Source of the DNA: Micractinium sp. NFX-FRZ
Lineage: Eukaryota; Chlorophyta; Trebouxiophyceae; Chlorellales; Chlorellaceae
Direction: 5' to 3'
DNA: 46,294 bases
Assembly (NCBI GenBank): GCA_029339195.1
Contig: JAPTJF010000479.1
Span: forward strand, 1-46,294
In this document: positions 36,284 through 46,294 of the stretch, one piece after another
Position numbering within the stretch: position 1 is the stretch's first letter
Layout: each line of letters starts with the position of its first letter
Notes under the pieces: model-generated
Told to the model about the DNA's origin: nothing
The model's input: the letters and a program-made list of their open reading frames with translations, nothing else
The model's database searches: none
Program-made: the position numbers and the translations under genes

Positions 36284-38416
36284 GCTGAGCTGGCACCCAG
36301 CTGAGCTGGCAGCTGAGCTGAGCTGAGCTGGCTCCCAAGCTCTGCTTGATCAGCCATGTCAGCACACAAGAGTGCCGCTGAACATGGTGCGCCCTCTGCT
36401 TCGCGCACCGCGCTCAGCGTTGTGCGCAGCCCCTGGCGCCGCCGCCCACCCGGCCCCCGCCCGGCCCCGCCCCTTGGGTGTTCCGCCCCCACCCAACCAC
36501 CCAACACCAGAAACTCAACACGCGCCCCCGTTTGTTTCACCGTTGCGCACTTTTTTGCTAGACTTTCACTGTCCCCTTGTCTCCCTGCCCACTTGAGCGG
36601 AGCGTGGCTCATTCCCCCTCGTTTGCACCTGCATGCACGTGCCACAGCGCCGGTGAGCTCCCGCACCCCACAGGTTGCAGTTGCCTCTGCTGGCCCCCGG
36701 CACACGTGCACTTGCCCTCCCACCGATACCTCCACCCCTGTTTCCCTGCGCCTCATCCTCTCCCCCCAACGCCACCCCTGCCCCGACTGTCCCTGTGATT
36801 GCTGAGCTGCCGCGAGACTTGCCCCTGCCCCCCAACCTCCCATGCTCCCTGCCCCTCCCCCGGGTGCCCGCTGCTCTTCTTCCCTAGCGCGCACTCTAGA
36901 GCAGCACAGCCGCCAAGCAGCAACAGCACGGGCCAGTCCTGCCGAGCGTGCAGAGCGCGAGCGTCCCAAGCGTCCCACTGCTGAGCGAGCAAGCGGGGCG
37001 CGAGCACCCCGCTGTCGAGCGACCCACCGCCGATTGTCCCTGGGGGTGCCCACCGTGGCACTCCAAAGCAGCCCGAGAGGCTCCCCTGGCTCCCTCCTTA
37101 CCCCGCCCCACCCCTGACAGCCAGCACTGCAATCACGGCACACGCCTGTGCCTCCCACGCCCGCTTGTGCACTCGCTGCTTGCATGTGGCTGAGACCCAC
37201 ACTCCCAAAGTCCACAACCCTCCAGTAACGTGTCCCCATGGAAGCATGTGATCACACAGTGTCAGGTCAGCACTGCCCCTGAGTGCCGGCCCGCACCCTT
37301 TGCAGGGGCGTGCGGTGTTGGGACAGTGTGTTAGGGTTGTTCGTTTTCTGGTGTGGTACGTGGTGTTCCACTGCCCGTGTGGCGCTCCCCCCGTCGCCCT
37401 GCCACGCCCCTGGGCCTGTGGGCTAGTGCGCCCCCCAGGCAAGCAAGCAGGTAGGCAGGGCAGTGTTGACAGTGTGAGGCATTCATTGCGTTGTCGGGTG
37501 CGCGTGGCGCAAGCCAGGGTAGTGTGCAGGCCATACTAGTGTGTGATCGTGGCAGCGTGTTTATTGAGTGTGGCGCAAATGCAGGGGGCAGAGAGAGGAG
37601 CAGGCACAAAGGGGGCGGCCGGGGAAGCTGGAGCAACAAGGGGAAGGGGCACACGTGCCCCCTTGTCTTCTTTATGAGCGCCGATGTGGGGGGGCTTATG
37701 GAGTGCCGGGCGGTGGGGGGGGGGCAGGGCAGCGGGTGGCAAGCACAGCGGGCGCCACAGCCACAGGCGGCGGGCGCAGCGGGGGCCAGGAGGAGCACTG
37801 GAGGGTCCAGGTGGCACCAGAGAGGGAGGTGAGCAGGCGCTGGCTGGGAGGGGAGGCAGCAAAGCGCGGGAGCAGGCTGGGCAGGGCGTAGGAAACAGTG
37901 TGCATGGAAAGAAAGAGAGTAGGGGGGGAGGTCTAGGACGGGGCAGTTGCAAGCGAGCATGTTGTAACAGCGCCAGCGCGCATACAGTAGTGGCGGTTGG
38001 GGGCAGGGGGCGCACCCGCGGGGGGCGAACAAGAGAAGGGTGGTACACAGGGAGGAAGGGGAGGAGGGGAGGGCGAGGGGAAGGCAGGCAGGGGAGAGAA
38101 AAGGAGAAAACAAAAGGGGCGCGCGCAGCGGGATGGGAAGAAGAGGGGGAAGAAGGACAAGAATAAAACACATTTTGTGGCATTCTCAGCAGCAGTTTGC
38201 AGTGTGCGAGCACGCAAGTGGATTGGCAAGTGTGAGTGGCGAGCAAGTGAACTGCGTCCATCTCTATGCTAGCTACGGCTAAGAAGACAGGGCGGGGACT
38301 GGGGGGGTGGCAGCACCGTGCAGGCGCAGCGCCCCGTCGCACGTTATGAAGGCGGGGCGGGCGGGCGGCCGGCATGGGGTGCGTTGGTGGCTGGGTGGGT
38401 GGGCGAGCGAGGGAGC
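36284..38416. other. Convergent 3' region, no gene seen
   Basis: 2.1 kb lies between the stop codons of the transporter (+) and the first M11 gene (-). It starts with a GAGCT repeat (36284-36335). It then has C-rich plus-strand sequence to about 37120, and a GT- and G-rich stretch and a polypurine tract at about 38040-38160. A TGTAA motif lies at 37963. Long frames exist on both strands but lack domains or splice logic. Most of it is probably 3' UTR. Confidence 0.55.
37963..37967 (+). terminator. Possible TGTAA polyadenylation signal for the transporter
   Basis: This is the first TGTAA on the plus strand after the transporter stop codon, 1.68 kb downstream. Such a long 3' UTR occurs in green algae, but a five-base motif at this distance is weak evidence. 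Confidence 0.25.
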
Positions 38417-39626
38417 CTATCGCAAGAGCCTGAACCGGGCGGCCCGCTTCACCTTGCGGGGGGGCGAGAGCAGCGGGACGCAGGCGGGGTCTGCCGAGCC
38501 GGACAGGCCGTTGCAGTCGTTGTCCCGCCGCTCCTTGCAGCTCTCAAGCGTCTCCCTGCCTCCCCTGCGGCACACGGTGACAGAGGCGCCCCGCAGGCCG
38601 GTGCTGCCCACACGCACCACCAGCCCAGAGCCAGGCAGCTCCCAAGACTGATTCACTGCAGGCGGGAGGGGCGGGGGGCGGGGGGCAGGGATAGGCAGAT
38701 GAGCAGGGGGAGGTGGGTCGGGCGCGGGAGCCTGCCAGGCCCGCTGCCGGCATGCCAGCTGGCGCTGCTGACGGGGCCACCTCGCATGCACAAATGATGC
38801 CCTGGCGACGGTCGGTGCTCGCCTTTAGCTGCCCCGCATTGACCGCAACATCTGAGCCCCGGTCACTTGCCGCTGCGCCCTGCCCCGCCCCGCCCCGCCC
38901 CGGCGCCCAGCTCACCTTCCAGCACGGCCTGCCAGGCGGTGGGCTTGACGTCGTAGGTGTTGGCTATGGCACTTGTGTACACGTGGACCTTGTATGAGAG
39001 GGAAGGGTCCAGGCCCACGTCCCCTTTGTGCGCCGTGCGGTACCCCACAAACACGGGGGTCTTGTCGGGCGCCCAGCTGGGCACCACACGCAGCCCCGCG
39101 TTGCTGCCGCCCAGCGACTGGGAGGGGAGGGACAGGGACAGGGTCTGCCCCCTGCCCAGGCTGCCGCCGTCCAGCTGCTGCACGCTCACCCAGCCCAGCT
39201 GCCAGGCGTGTGGCAGGTTGGGGCAGCGGTCGGAGCAGCAGTATCCCATCACACAAGAGTCGTCATCATACCTGCACGTTCAAAGGTGGCGGGGCAGGCA
39301 GAGGGAGGGCAGGGCGGAGACATGAGCAAGCGGGTGGCGAGCGGACGGGAGGGGGGTGGCGGCAGCGGCAGGATGCGGCCGGCGGTGCGAACGCGTGCGG
39401 CATGCTGCCGGCACCGGCCGGGCAGCCCACTCACTCGTTGAAGTATCCGTTGGGCTGGTACTGCCCGGCATGTGCGAGGTACAGGTTGTGGCTGAGCTCG
39501 TGGACGTACGCCTGCCAGGGGAGGGCGGGGTGGGTGGGGCGAGTGAGTTGAGGCGGGGATGGGGTGGGCAGTGGGGTGCAGGGGTGTGAGGTTGAGGGAG
39601 CAACAGCCCCTCCCTCCTTTAACCCC

Positions 39627-39672
<46 letters not shown>

Positions 39673-41916
39673 CCGCGCGACAACGCCCCTTCCAGCAGCA
39701 GCAGCAGCAGCGGAGCAGTAGAGCGGCAGCAGGAGCGGTACAGTGCTGCCGTACCTGCGGCGTCGTCCAGTAGCTGCCACCCAGCCAGGAGCGGCAGTCG
39801 TACAGGCCCGCACACCCAATGTGCGCCAGCCCCACGAAGGCCGAGCACGCCGAGGCCTCGGGCAGCGGCGGCATGAGGTAGACGCGGTAGCGGTAGCGGT
39901 GCAGGGGCACGCCGCGCAATATGAGCGCGGCGTCTGCCGCCGCCGCTATCCCCGAAAAGTCGTCAAATTCGCAGCGGGTGAAGCTCCAGGGCACGCCGGA
40001 GCTGCAGGCAAGGCAGAAAAAGTTGCATTTGTGATCACAAGAGTCATAGTGGGGAACCGCTGCAGGCACTCGGCACTCGGCACGTTGAGTGGTCAGGAAC
40101 TTGGGTGGGAGAAAGGCTGGACGACCGTCAGAGCCAGCGGTGACTGAAGCCCCCGACCATGCAATCTGAGTGCAGAGGGTGGGGGACATCGGGGCTGAGC
40201 GAGACAGCACTTGGCGTGCAGGTGCGGGGCCAGGCAACGCACATGGGCGGAGGGTGACCCTGGCATGCAGCAGTGGCCGGCCAGCAATGCGTGCTGCCCG
40301 CAAGCCTGCTCAGAGAGCAGCATGGGCCACAGCACTGCCAGGCGTGCCCCGGAGGACTGCCCCCACAGCTGCGCCCGCCCTGCCCCACGCGCTGTCCCCC
40401 GCAATGCCCCATGGGCAGCTAGCCGGCGGCGGCGGCGCTCACCTGCTGCCATTGCAGGGCAGGGGCAGCACATCTGCAATGTTGCTGAACGGCTGCGCCA
40501 TGCGGGTCCTGCCGTGTGAGCAGCGCTGGAAGGTGGAGCCCGCCGTGGTGCCATTCTTATTGGCAGCCTCAAACACCGCTCTCCGCACGTCAGCCACGCT
40601 GCTCCGCGGCAGCTGCGTGCCCGGGCATGCGGCGTCTGCCGCGCCATTCGGGTTCAGCACCGCCGAGACTGCACGCACGCGGTGGGCGGGGCGGGGAGGC
40701 AGGGAGGCACGGTGTGGGCAGGGCGGCGCGAGCCCCGGGCGAGGGAGGCCCGCTGGCGGCGGCGGCAGGGAGGCATGCACGCGCCACGCAGCAGCGGCCG
40801 TGTGGTTGAGGGTTGCCGTGCTGCGGGAGGCGGAGCTAGGGTGTGCGTACGCGCGTGTCCGGTGCACAGCGGCGGCGGCGCGCGGCGTGAGAACCAATGG
40901 TCAGGCGGCTAGGGGATTGCTAGGGCAACGGTAGCAGGGAGTATCTCACTTGGAATGACAAGAACCGACAGGTCTGCTGCTACAAGCTGGTTGGAGGAGG
41001 AGGCAACGGCAGCAGCCGCTATGGCCCCTCCCCCCGCAGCCGCCACTCCAGGTCGTCCCGCCGCTGCCGCTGCCGCTGCTGCCGCCGCTGCTGCTGCTGT
41101 GCCCGGGCGCACTAGCGTTGGGGCTGGGCGCGGCCCGCTGTCTAGCACCACCTGCACCTCGCTGCCATGGAAGCGCGTGCCCAGGCTGCCTGCTGCCTGT
41201 CGGCCGCCCGAGCTGCGGAGCGTGCGCCCGCTGCCAGTACCGGCCGCCTCGGCTGACGCGCGCTGCGCCGGCTGCTGCCACCGTCCCGGCACTTTGACCA
41301 GAGCGCCTGGCGAGACCCCTTGGAGCGCCTGCAGCACCTGAGGCCCAAGTTCCAGCCTCACTCTTTGTCCGCCGGGGGTGTGCAGAGCGTAGAAGCTGCG
41401 GGGAGGGGGGCACAGCACAGCAGCCAGGCAAGTTGACCAGGCGCCGCGCGGCGGACGGCGGCGGCGTCCCGGAAACAGGACCAGGCTCTGGGCAAACCCG
41501 GCTCCTAGCCCCCGCGTTTGGCTACAGGCGTGGAATGCCTTGATTGCATTCAATCATGCCCAAGGGGCAATGCAGCGCCTGTTCTTTGCTGCTTCACCAG
41601 CTCGTTTTTTTACGGGCAACCGGCCCATCCCCCCGGCCGACGCCCGCACCTATCATCCTCGGCCCTCCGCCCGAATTCTAGCTCATAGTGAAATAGCCGT
41701 CCTGCAAAACAGCGAGTGAAGGTGGGTGTACGGCGCCCAGCACCGGCAGGGCTTCGGCGTGCGCGAGCAAGTGGAGTACCCTGCACCTGGTCCGTCGCCC
41801 GCCAGCAACTCACCCTGGAGGGTAGTAGGAGACGATGGGAGGCGTGCGGCCCTCTGTCCGGCGGAGGCGTGCACCGAAGCTGCCACCAGCAAGCATAGGG
41901 CGGCTAGGGTAAGCAT
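38417..41916 (-). CDS. Gametolysin-like secreted metallopeptidase (M11), copy A
   Basis: Eight exons give 581 aa: 41916-41814, 41701-41650, 41395-40950, 40668-40443, 40001-39755, 39511-39435, 39271-38916 and 38655-38417. The start at 41916 opens a signal peptide (MLTLAALCLLVAASVHAS). A propeptide-like region holds a run of about 13 alanines. The zinc site HELSHNLYLAHAG lies at about 362-374, and EYDDDSCVMGYCC carries the Met-turn methionine. A beta-rich C-terminal part follows with GLRVVPSWAP, VFVGYRTAHKGD and GLVVRVGSTG, and a Cys-containing basic tail (CKERRDNDCNG). M11 enzymes digest the hydroxyproline-rich cell wall in volvocine algae; a role in wall remodelling or daughter-cell release is inferred. 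The usual Gly of HExxHxxGxxH is Tyr here. It heads the same way as copy B and is a tandem paralogue of it. Confidence 0.92.
39628..39671 (+). repeat. Poly-C run of 44 nt
   Basis: An uninterrupted C tract on the plus strand (G tract in the transcript) lies in intron 5 of the M11 copy A gene. The length may be unreliable, since such runs are hard to sequence. Confidence 0.9.
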
Positions 41917-43372
41917 GGAGCGCCGGCAGAGCACTTGTGATGGGGCAGCCGAGCGACAGTGAATGCTGCCGAAGGGAGCAACCGCCAGTGCTGCAAGTTT
42001 GCTGGGCCCCCGCCCTGGCAGGAAGGGCTCTGTTATAGCGCAGGCATGCAAAAGGACAAGAAGGCTTGATAGGTCAATGCTGCGTCGCCCTGATTGCACG
42101 CAGCTGGTTACAAAATCCCCCCGGTCGCCAGCCGGAGGCTGCTGCCTGCGTGGCTTTTGGACCCCCAAATTCCCGGTCTGACGCATGATATCCCAGAGCT
42201 TCAGACGCTTCAGACGGGATGCAAGGGGTGCTGCCCGGCGGCCCAAGCCGGTCCGGCGCGTACCGCACCCAGCTGGGGTCCACCAGGGCATCGGGGCGCC
42301 CGCCGCAGCGGCAGGTGCAACGCCAGTGGGACCAGAGCCTGTCTGGGTCCGGCGGGCGCCAGCTTCCTGCACTGCACGCTTATGTTGCATTGTAGCTTAC
42401 ACTGGCCAAACTGCACCTGCGCGGGGGCTCAACTATCCCGCACATGTGCAGCTTGGGACCGCGGGCGGGGCAGGGTTGTGGGCGGGTAACGACGGTTGAG
42501 GCAAGCACAGGGCACACGAGGCGCGGTGCAGAGATCATGGTAATCAATCTTCGGTAAGGGCATGGGAAGAGGATGGGCAAGGGCGTGAATACAATAATGT
42601 CACAGGTGCGGCGCTGAGAGGGCGGGAAGGGGTTACCAGTGGGCAAAATGGGGTTACCAGGGGGGGAAGGGTGTGGTGTGGGTGAGGGGGCACCCCTCCA
42701 AAAGGGGGCCCTCACCAGTCGGTTGCAGCAGTGGAACAGGATTGGCACAACTCGAAAGGACAAGGGATTGAGGGAGCAAAGCTTATGGCAGGTTTTGAAA
42801 CAAAAGTGTTGCAGCAGGCGCCAGGCGGGCTTGGGGCAGCGGGCAGGAGTGTGGCGGGGAAGGTTGGTAGGAGGGCAGGAGGGCGGTGATCAAAGGGGCC
42901 GGGGGCTGCCGCTGGCAAGCCTGGCGTTGTGCGTTTGGGACATGCAGGTCCAAGGACGCGTCAAAACTGACGAGCACACCGGTGGGGTGCGCGGCAGGGC
43001 AGCTGTGATGGCGGGAACTGGCTGGGAGGTGGAAGGGGGTAATGGTGGCGTGCAAGGTGGCGCAGCTCAGCTCCGGCGGTTGCGTGCGCTGCGGTGGCTC
43101 AACAGCGCAGGGGCGTGCCAATTGCAAGCTGGAGTGTGGGAGGGAAGCAGGGGGGGCAGCATGCAGGGGAGGCAGACTTCTGCGCAGCTCTGGCATCGAG
43201 AGCTAGGGCGGCCTCCTCGCACGCCCCGCAGGCCTGGCGCCGTGCGGGCGGCGAGCTCGTGGGCAGGACTGGCCCTCACCCTGTGCTGTGCGCCGGCTGT
43301 CCCCCTTCATGCGACTTTCTTGCGAGGCAGCGGGTCGCCCTGCGGGGTAGGGGTCCACGGTGGCCCTCTCTT
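41917..43372. other. Spacer between the two M11 genes
   Basis: This spacer must hold the promoter of copy A (left part) and the 3' UTR of copy B (right part). No gene-like frame is seen. GGGGTTACCAG is repeated near 42630 and 42650. Two TTACA motifs (TGTAA on the minus strand) lie at about 42108 and 42397. Confidence 0.5.
42397..42401 (-). terminator. Possible TGTAA polyadenylation signal of M11 copy B
   Basis: TTACA on the plus strand gives TGTAA on the minus strand, about 970 nt past the copy B stop codon. It is the nearest such motif found downstream of that stop. Confidence 0.3.
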
Positions 43373-46002
43373 CTAGCCCCGTCGCGTGCCCACCACCTCT
43401 GTGCACCCACCCTGGCCGTCCTTGCGGCACACGGTGACGGTTGCGCTCAATGGCCCGGTGCTCTTCACACGCACCACCAGGCCTGTTCTGGGGTCCTCCC
43501 AGGCCTGGTCCGCTGCAGAAGGGAGAAGAAAACAAAAGGACAGAGGGGAATGCGGTCGGTAGGGAGCGAGTGGCGTGCCACGTGACACCTGGGCAGCGGC
43601 AGGCACGGCGACCTGCCCGGCTCTCTGTTCCGCACCCAACTGGCCTCCCCACCAGCCTGTCCCATCCCATCCCCCTGCTGCTGCACCCCTGTCCCCGCCC
43701 GCCCCGCCGCCCCATTTGCAGCCGCCGCCTGCTCGCCCGCCCTGCCCACCTGCAAGCGTCGCCTTGTATGCCGTGCCATCAGCGTCAAAGGAGCCGTTTA
43801 TGAGGGAGGAGTAGATGTGCACCCGGCTGGCTATGGTGTCTGGCAGCCCGGCATCGCCCCTGTGCGCCGTGCGGTACCCCACAAACACAGGCTGCACCCC
43901 CGGCGCCCAGCTGGGCACCACCCGCAACCCCGCGCCGCTGCCGCTGAGCGATTGGGAGGGCAGGGAGATTGCCGCCGTCTGCCCCGCTGGCAGACTGGCG
44001 CCGTCCAGCTGCTGCAGGCTCACCCAGCCCAGCTGCCAGGCGTGCGGGGTGTTGGGGCAGCGGATGGAGCAGCAGTATCCCATGGCCCCGCTCAGGTCGG
44101 CATAACTGCGAGCAGGGGCAGTGGATTGAGCGGGGGAGGTAGCACCCCCTTGACAGAGCAGGTTCAGTGTGGGTTGGGCCACCAGTGCAAGCAAGCGAGG
44201 TGGGGGGGAGGCCAGTGTGGTGGGGCAGCAAGAGGGGTGCACAGACCTTTCTAGACGTGGCGCTGAGCTGGCGCCGGGCTGGCAGCCCCTCACTCACTCG
44301 TCAAACACCCTGTTGGCTGGCGAGAACCTGCCGGCGTGGCCCAGGTACAGCGTGTGCCCCAGCTCGTGCACAAGTGCCTGCACGCATGGCAGCAGCGCCA
44401 ACAAGGGGGCCGTCATCAAGGCATGTGCATGGGTGCCTGGATGCAACACTTTTGAATCCGACAGGGTGGCCAGCAAGGTGTGTGCACAAGTGCCTGCACG
44501 CATGCATTACTTCACATGCAGTTGCCACTGCTGCCAGTATGGAGCGGGTTTGTGAGTGAACAGGAGGCCACGCACTCGCCACACAAACGGAGCACTGGTT
44601 CTGCCAGCCCCGCCAGCCGCCCGCCCGCCCCACCACCACCATTACCCACCCACCCACCCACCATGGGCGTGGTCCAATACTTGGCACCGATCCACACGCG
44701 GCACTCGTATGTGCCGTCACAGCCCAGGGAGGCCATCCCCACAAACCCCTCGCACGCGGCCACCGGGGGCAGCAGGTAGACGCGGCGCTCGTAGCGGTGC
44801 AGCTTCACGCCGCGGGCAACCAAGCGCGCGTCTGCCGCGTCTGCCCAGGCAGACATGTCGGCGACAGAGCAGTTGGCAAAGCTCCAGTTGAGCCCGGCGG
44901 TGTCGTTCCTGTGGGGGGGCAGCGGGGCGGCGGGGCGGCGGGCGGCGGTGTGGGTGTGCAGTCGGGGCAGGCGTGTTGGGAGGGCGGCTGGCAGCTGGCA
45001 GCTGGGAGGGCAGGAAGGTGGCACACTGAGGAACGGCGCACTCATTTGAGTGGCCTCACACGCATTCTGGCCGCCGTGCCTGCACCCCCGCCCCCGCCCC
45101 CCCGCCCCAGTGTACACATCCCCCCAAAGTGTCCGCCCGCCTCCCCACCACCGCCCCACCTGGTGCGAGTGCAGGGCAGGCGTGTTGTGTCGGCCACGCT
45201 GCTGGTAGGCATCTCCAGGCGGGTCCTGCCGTGGGAGCATTGTGAGAAGAAGGAGCCCGCTGTGGGGCCCGCAGGGTTGAACCGCTCAAACAGTGCACGC
45301 CGCACATCCCCTGCGGCCACGGTGGGCAGCGCGGTGCCGGGGCACGCCCGTGGCTCCGAGCTGTTGCCGCCCCGGACGGCGGCGACTGCAGGGGGGAATG
45401 GGGGATGGGTGCGGCAACACCGGCGGGGATGGCAAAGGACGCGGGTGAGCTCAGAAAGGCGCGGCCGTACCGGCGCATTGGCCCTGCCGCCTGCACGCGG
45501 CGCCCGGCGCGCGCGGCGCAAGGCCGGCCGGTGATGGCTGGGCAGGGCGGGGCGGCAGCGCAGGAACCGAGGGTCAAGCCCAGTATTATGTTGTTACGTA
45601 CTTGGGATGATGAGTGTGGACAGGTCGGAGGCCGCCAGCTGGTTGGATACCAGGGTGATGCTGGCGGGGGGCTCGCCGGCGCCGGACGCCGTACCCGGTG
45701 CCGTTGCCGCCCCCCTGGGCTCAGCCGCGCGCTGCACCGTCACCGCCGCCCTGCTGGGGGGCTGCCGGTCCACACGGAGGCTGTTGGCCCAGAATCGTGG
45801 GGTACCCGAGCTGGCGCGTGGGCTGCTCGCTTGGCAGCCAGCTGCGCGAGTGCCGGCAGCACTGCCCGGGCCGCCGGCGCCGCCCCATTGTCCCGCAACC
45901 GTCACTTGAGCGCCCGATGCCAGGCCCTCCAACTGCTCATGCAGCCTGCCTGGGAGCTCCAGGTGTATTCTTTTTCCAGCAGCCGAGTGCAGGGCATACA
46001 GT
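43373..46002 (-). CDS. Gametolysin-like metallopeptidase (M11), copy B, 5' end outside window
   Basis: Six exons are visible: 46002-45602, 45385-45160, 44908-44662, 44377-44298, 44105-43750 and 43512-43373. The exon at 46002 is entered in phase 2, so the signal-peptide exon(s) lie in or beyond 46003-46294, where I could not find them. Zinc site HELGHTLYLGHAG, Met-turn region DLSGAMGYCC, then GLRVVPSWAP and VFVGYRTAHRGD as in copy A. Three exons have the same length in both copies (226, 247 and 356 nt) and the zinc exon differs by 3 nt, so the genes arose by tandem duplication. Copy B lacks the Cys-rich basic tail of copy A and ends at VVGTRRG. The propeptide region lacks the poly-Ala run. As in copy A, Tyr stands in place of the third-motif Gly. 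Confidence 0.9.
44365..44506 (-). repeat. M11 copy B zinc-site exon 5' edge duplicated
   Basis: ACAAGTGCCTGCACGCATG across the acceptor of the zinc-site exon (exon starts at 44377) is repeated exactly at about 44485-44503 in the intron upstream. The period is 116 bp. The copied AG would start an exon at 44493. Confidence 0.85.
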
Positions 46003-46294
46003 CTGCAGGGGTTGGGGCAGCATGGGCTGTAACTCTCAACAGTCCCGCGGCGCCGGCGCTGCAGGGCAAGGTCTGTGTGCGGCGGCAGAACTTGACTGCC
46101 GGTCCGGTGCCGCCGCCCTGCTGTGGGCCGCGATCCGGCATCATCCAGGCAATTGACAGTCGGCACCGGCCCCAGCGGACCGAGACGGAGGCCTGGACAG
46201 GCTTGGTTCGCGCTACTGCATCTGGGTTCTGCCCCAGCGCTGATCAGCTTGGGTGCTGGGTCTGCTGGGCCCAGCGCTGGAAGTGCGTTTTTAT
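46003..46294. other. Right edge, intron or 5' part of M11 copy B
   Basis: The stretch upstream of the exon at 46002 should contain an intron and perhaps the second exon of copy B. No segment matching the copy A exon 2 (GRLFHYELEFG-like) with a proper donor was found, so that exon probably lies beyond the window. Confidence 0.4.

Noticed and set aside
36220..37239. 339-codon minus-strand frame overlapping the end of the transporter gene
   Set aside because: It overlaps the last transporter exon in antisense; no domain and no plausible splice partners. Probably chance in GC-rich 3' UTR.
1..46294. tRNA, rRNA or known ncRNA genes
   Set aside because: I saw no cloverleaf with A and B boxes and no rRNA-like segments by eye; a tRNAscan or Rfam search was not possible, so absence is not proven.

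Overview
The window is GC-rich nuclear DNA of a green alga, most likely a trebouxiophyte of the Chlorella/Micractinium type. The reasons are: genes split into many short exons by GT-AG introns; long GC-rich introns and UTRs full of simple repeats; TGTAA-type polyadenylation motifs at plausible places; and a gene set typical of green algae (M11 gametolysin-like peptidases, a GPR1/FUN34/YaaH acetate-type transporter, an LRR receptor kinase, tripeptidyl-peptidase II). Nothing bacterial, viral or organellar was recognised. All exon models below were built by eye from reading-frame continuity and splice-site phase, with no transcript evidence.

Layout from left to right. 1-1753: no confident gene, only a minisatellite and possible relic coding on the minus strand. 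1754-3949 (-): four-exon F-box/leucine-rich protein. 4259-5414 (+): small secreted Cys-containing protein of unknown function, divergent from the F-box gene; a decayed partial copy follows at about 5600-6125. 6846-13413 (-): 17-exon LRR receptor-like kinase with signal peptide, LRR ectodomain, transmembrane helix and a kinase domain carrying HSD and DLG in place of HRD and DFG. 14176-31746 (-): about 43 exons encoding tripeptidyl-peptidase II, a giant subtilisin-family exopeptidase that acts after the proteasome. 32887-36283 (+): nine-exon GPR1/FUN34/YaaH transporter, divergent from TPP2 across a 1.1-kb spacer that holds a perfect 30-bp palindrome. 38417-41916 (-) and 43373 to the right edge (-): a tandem pair of M11 gametolysin-like secreted metallopeptidases with several identical exon lengths.

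The genes do not form a pathway. Three of the seven are peptidases (one intracellular, two secreted).

The most unusual signal is structural. In TPP2, and at single sites in the transporter and the second M11 gene, short pieces of exon edge, usually with the adjoining splice site, have been copied into the neighbouring intron one or two times at periods of about 55-150 bp. At least fifteen such sites are visible. They look like intron growth by repeated local tandem duplication, leaving decoy splice sites. Other oddities are a 7-nt microexon, a 20-nt microexon, a GC-AG intron, a 43-bp inverted repeat and a 44-nt poly-C run.
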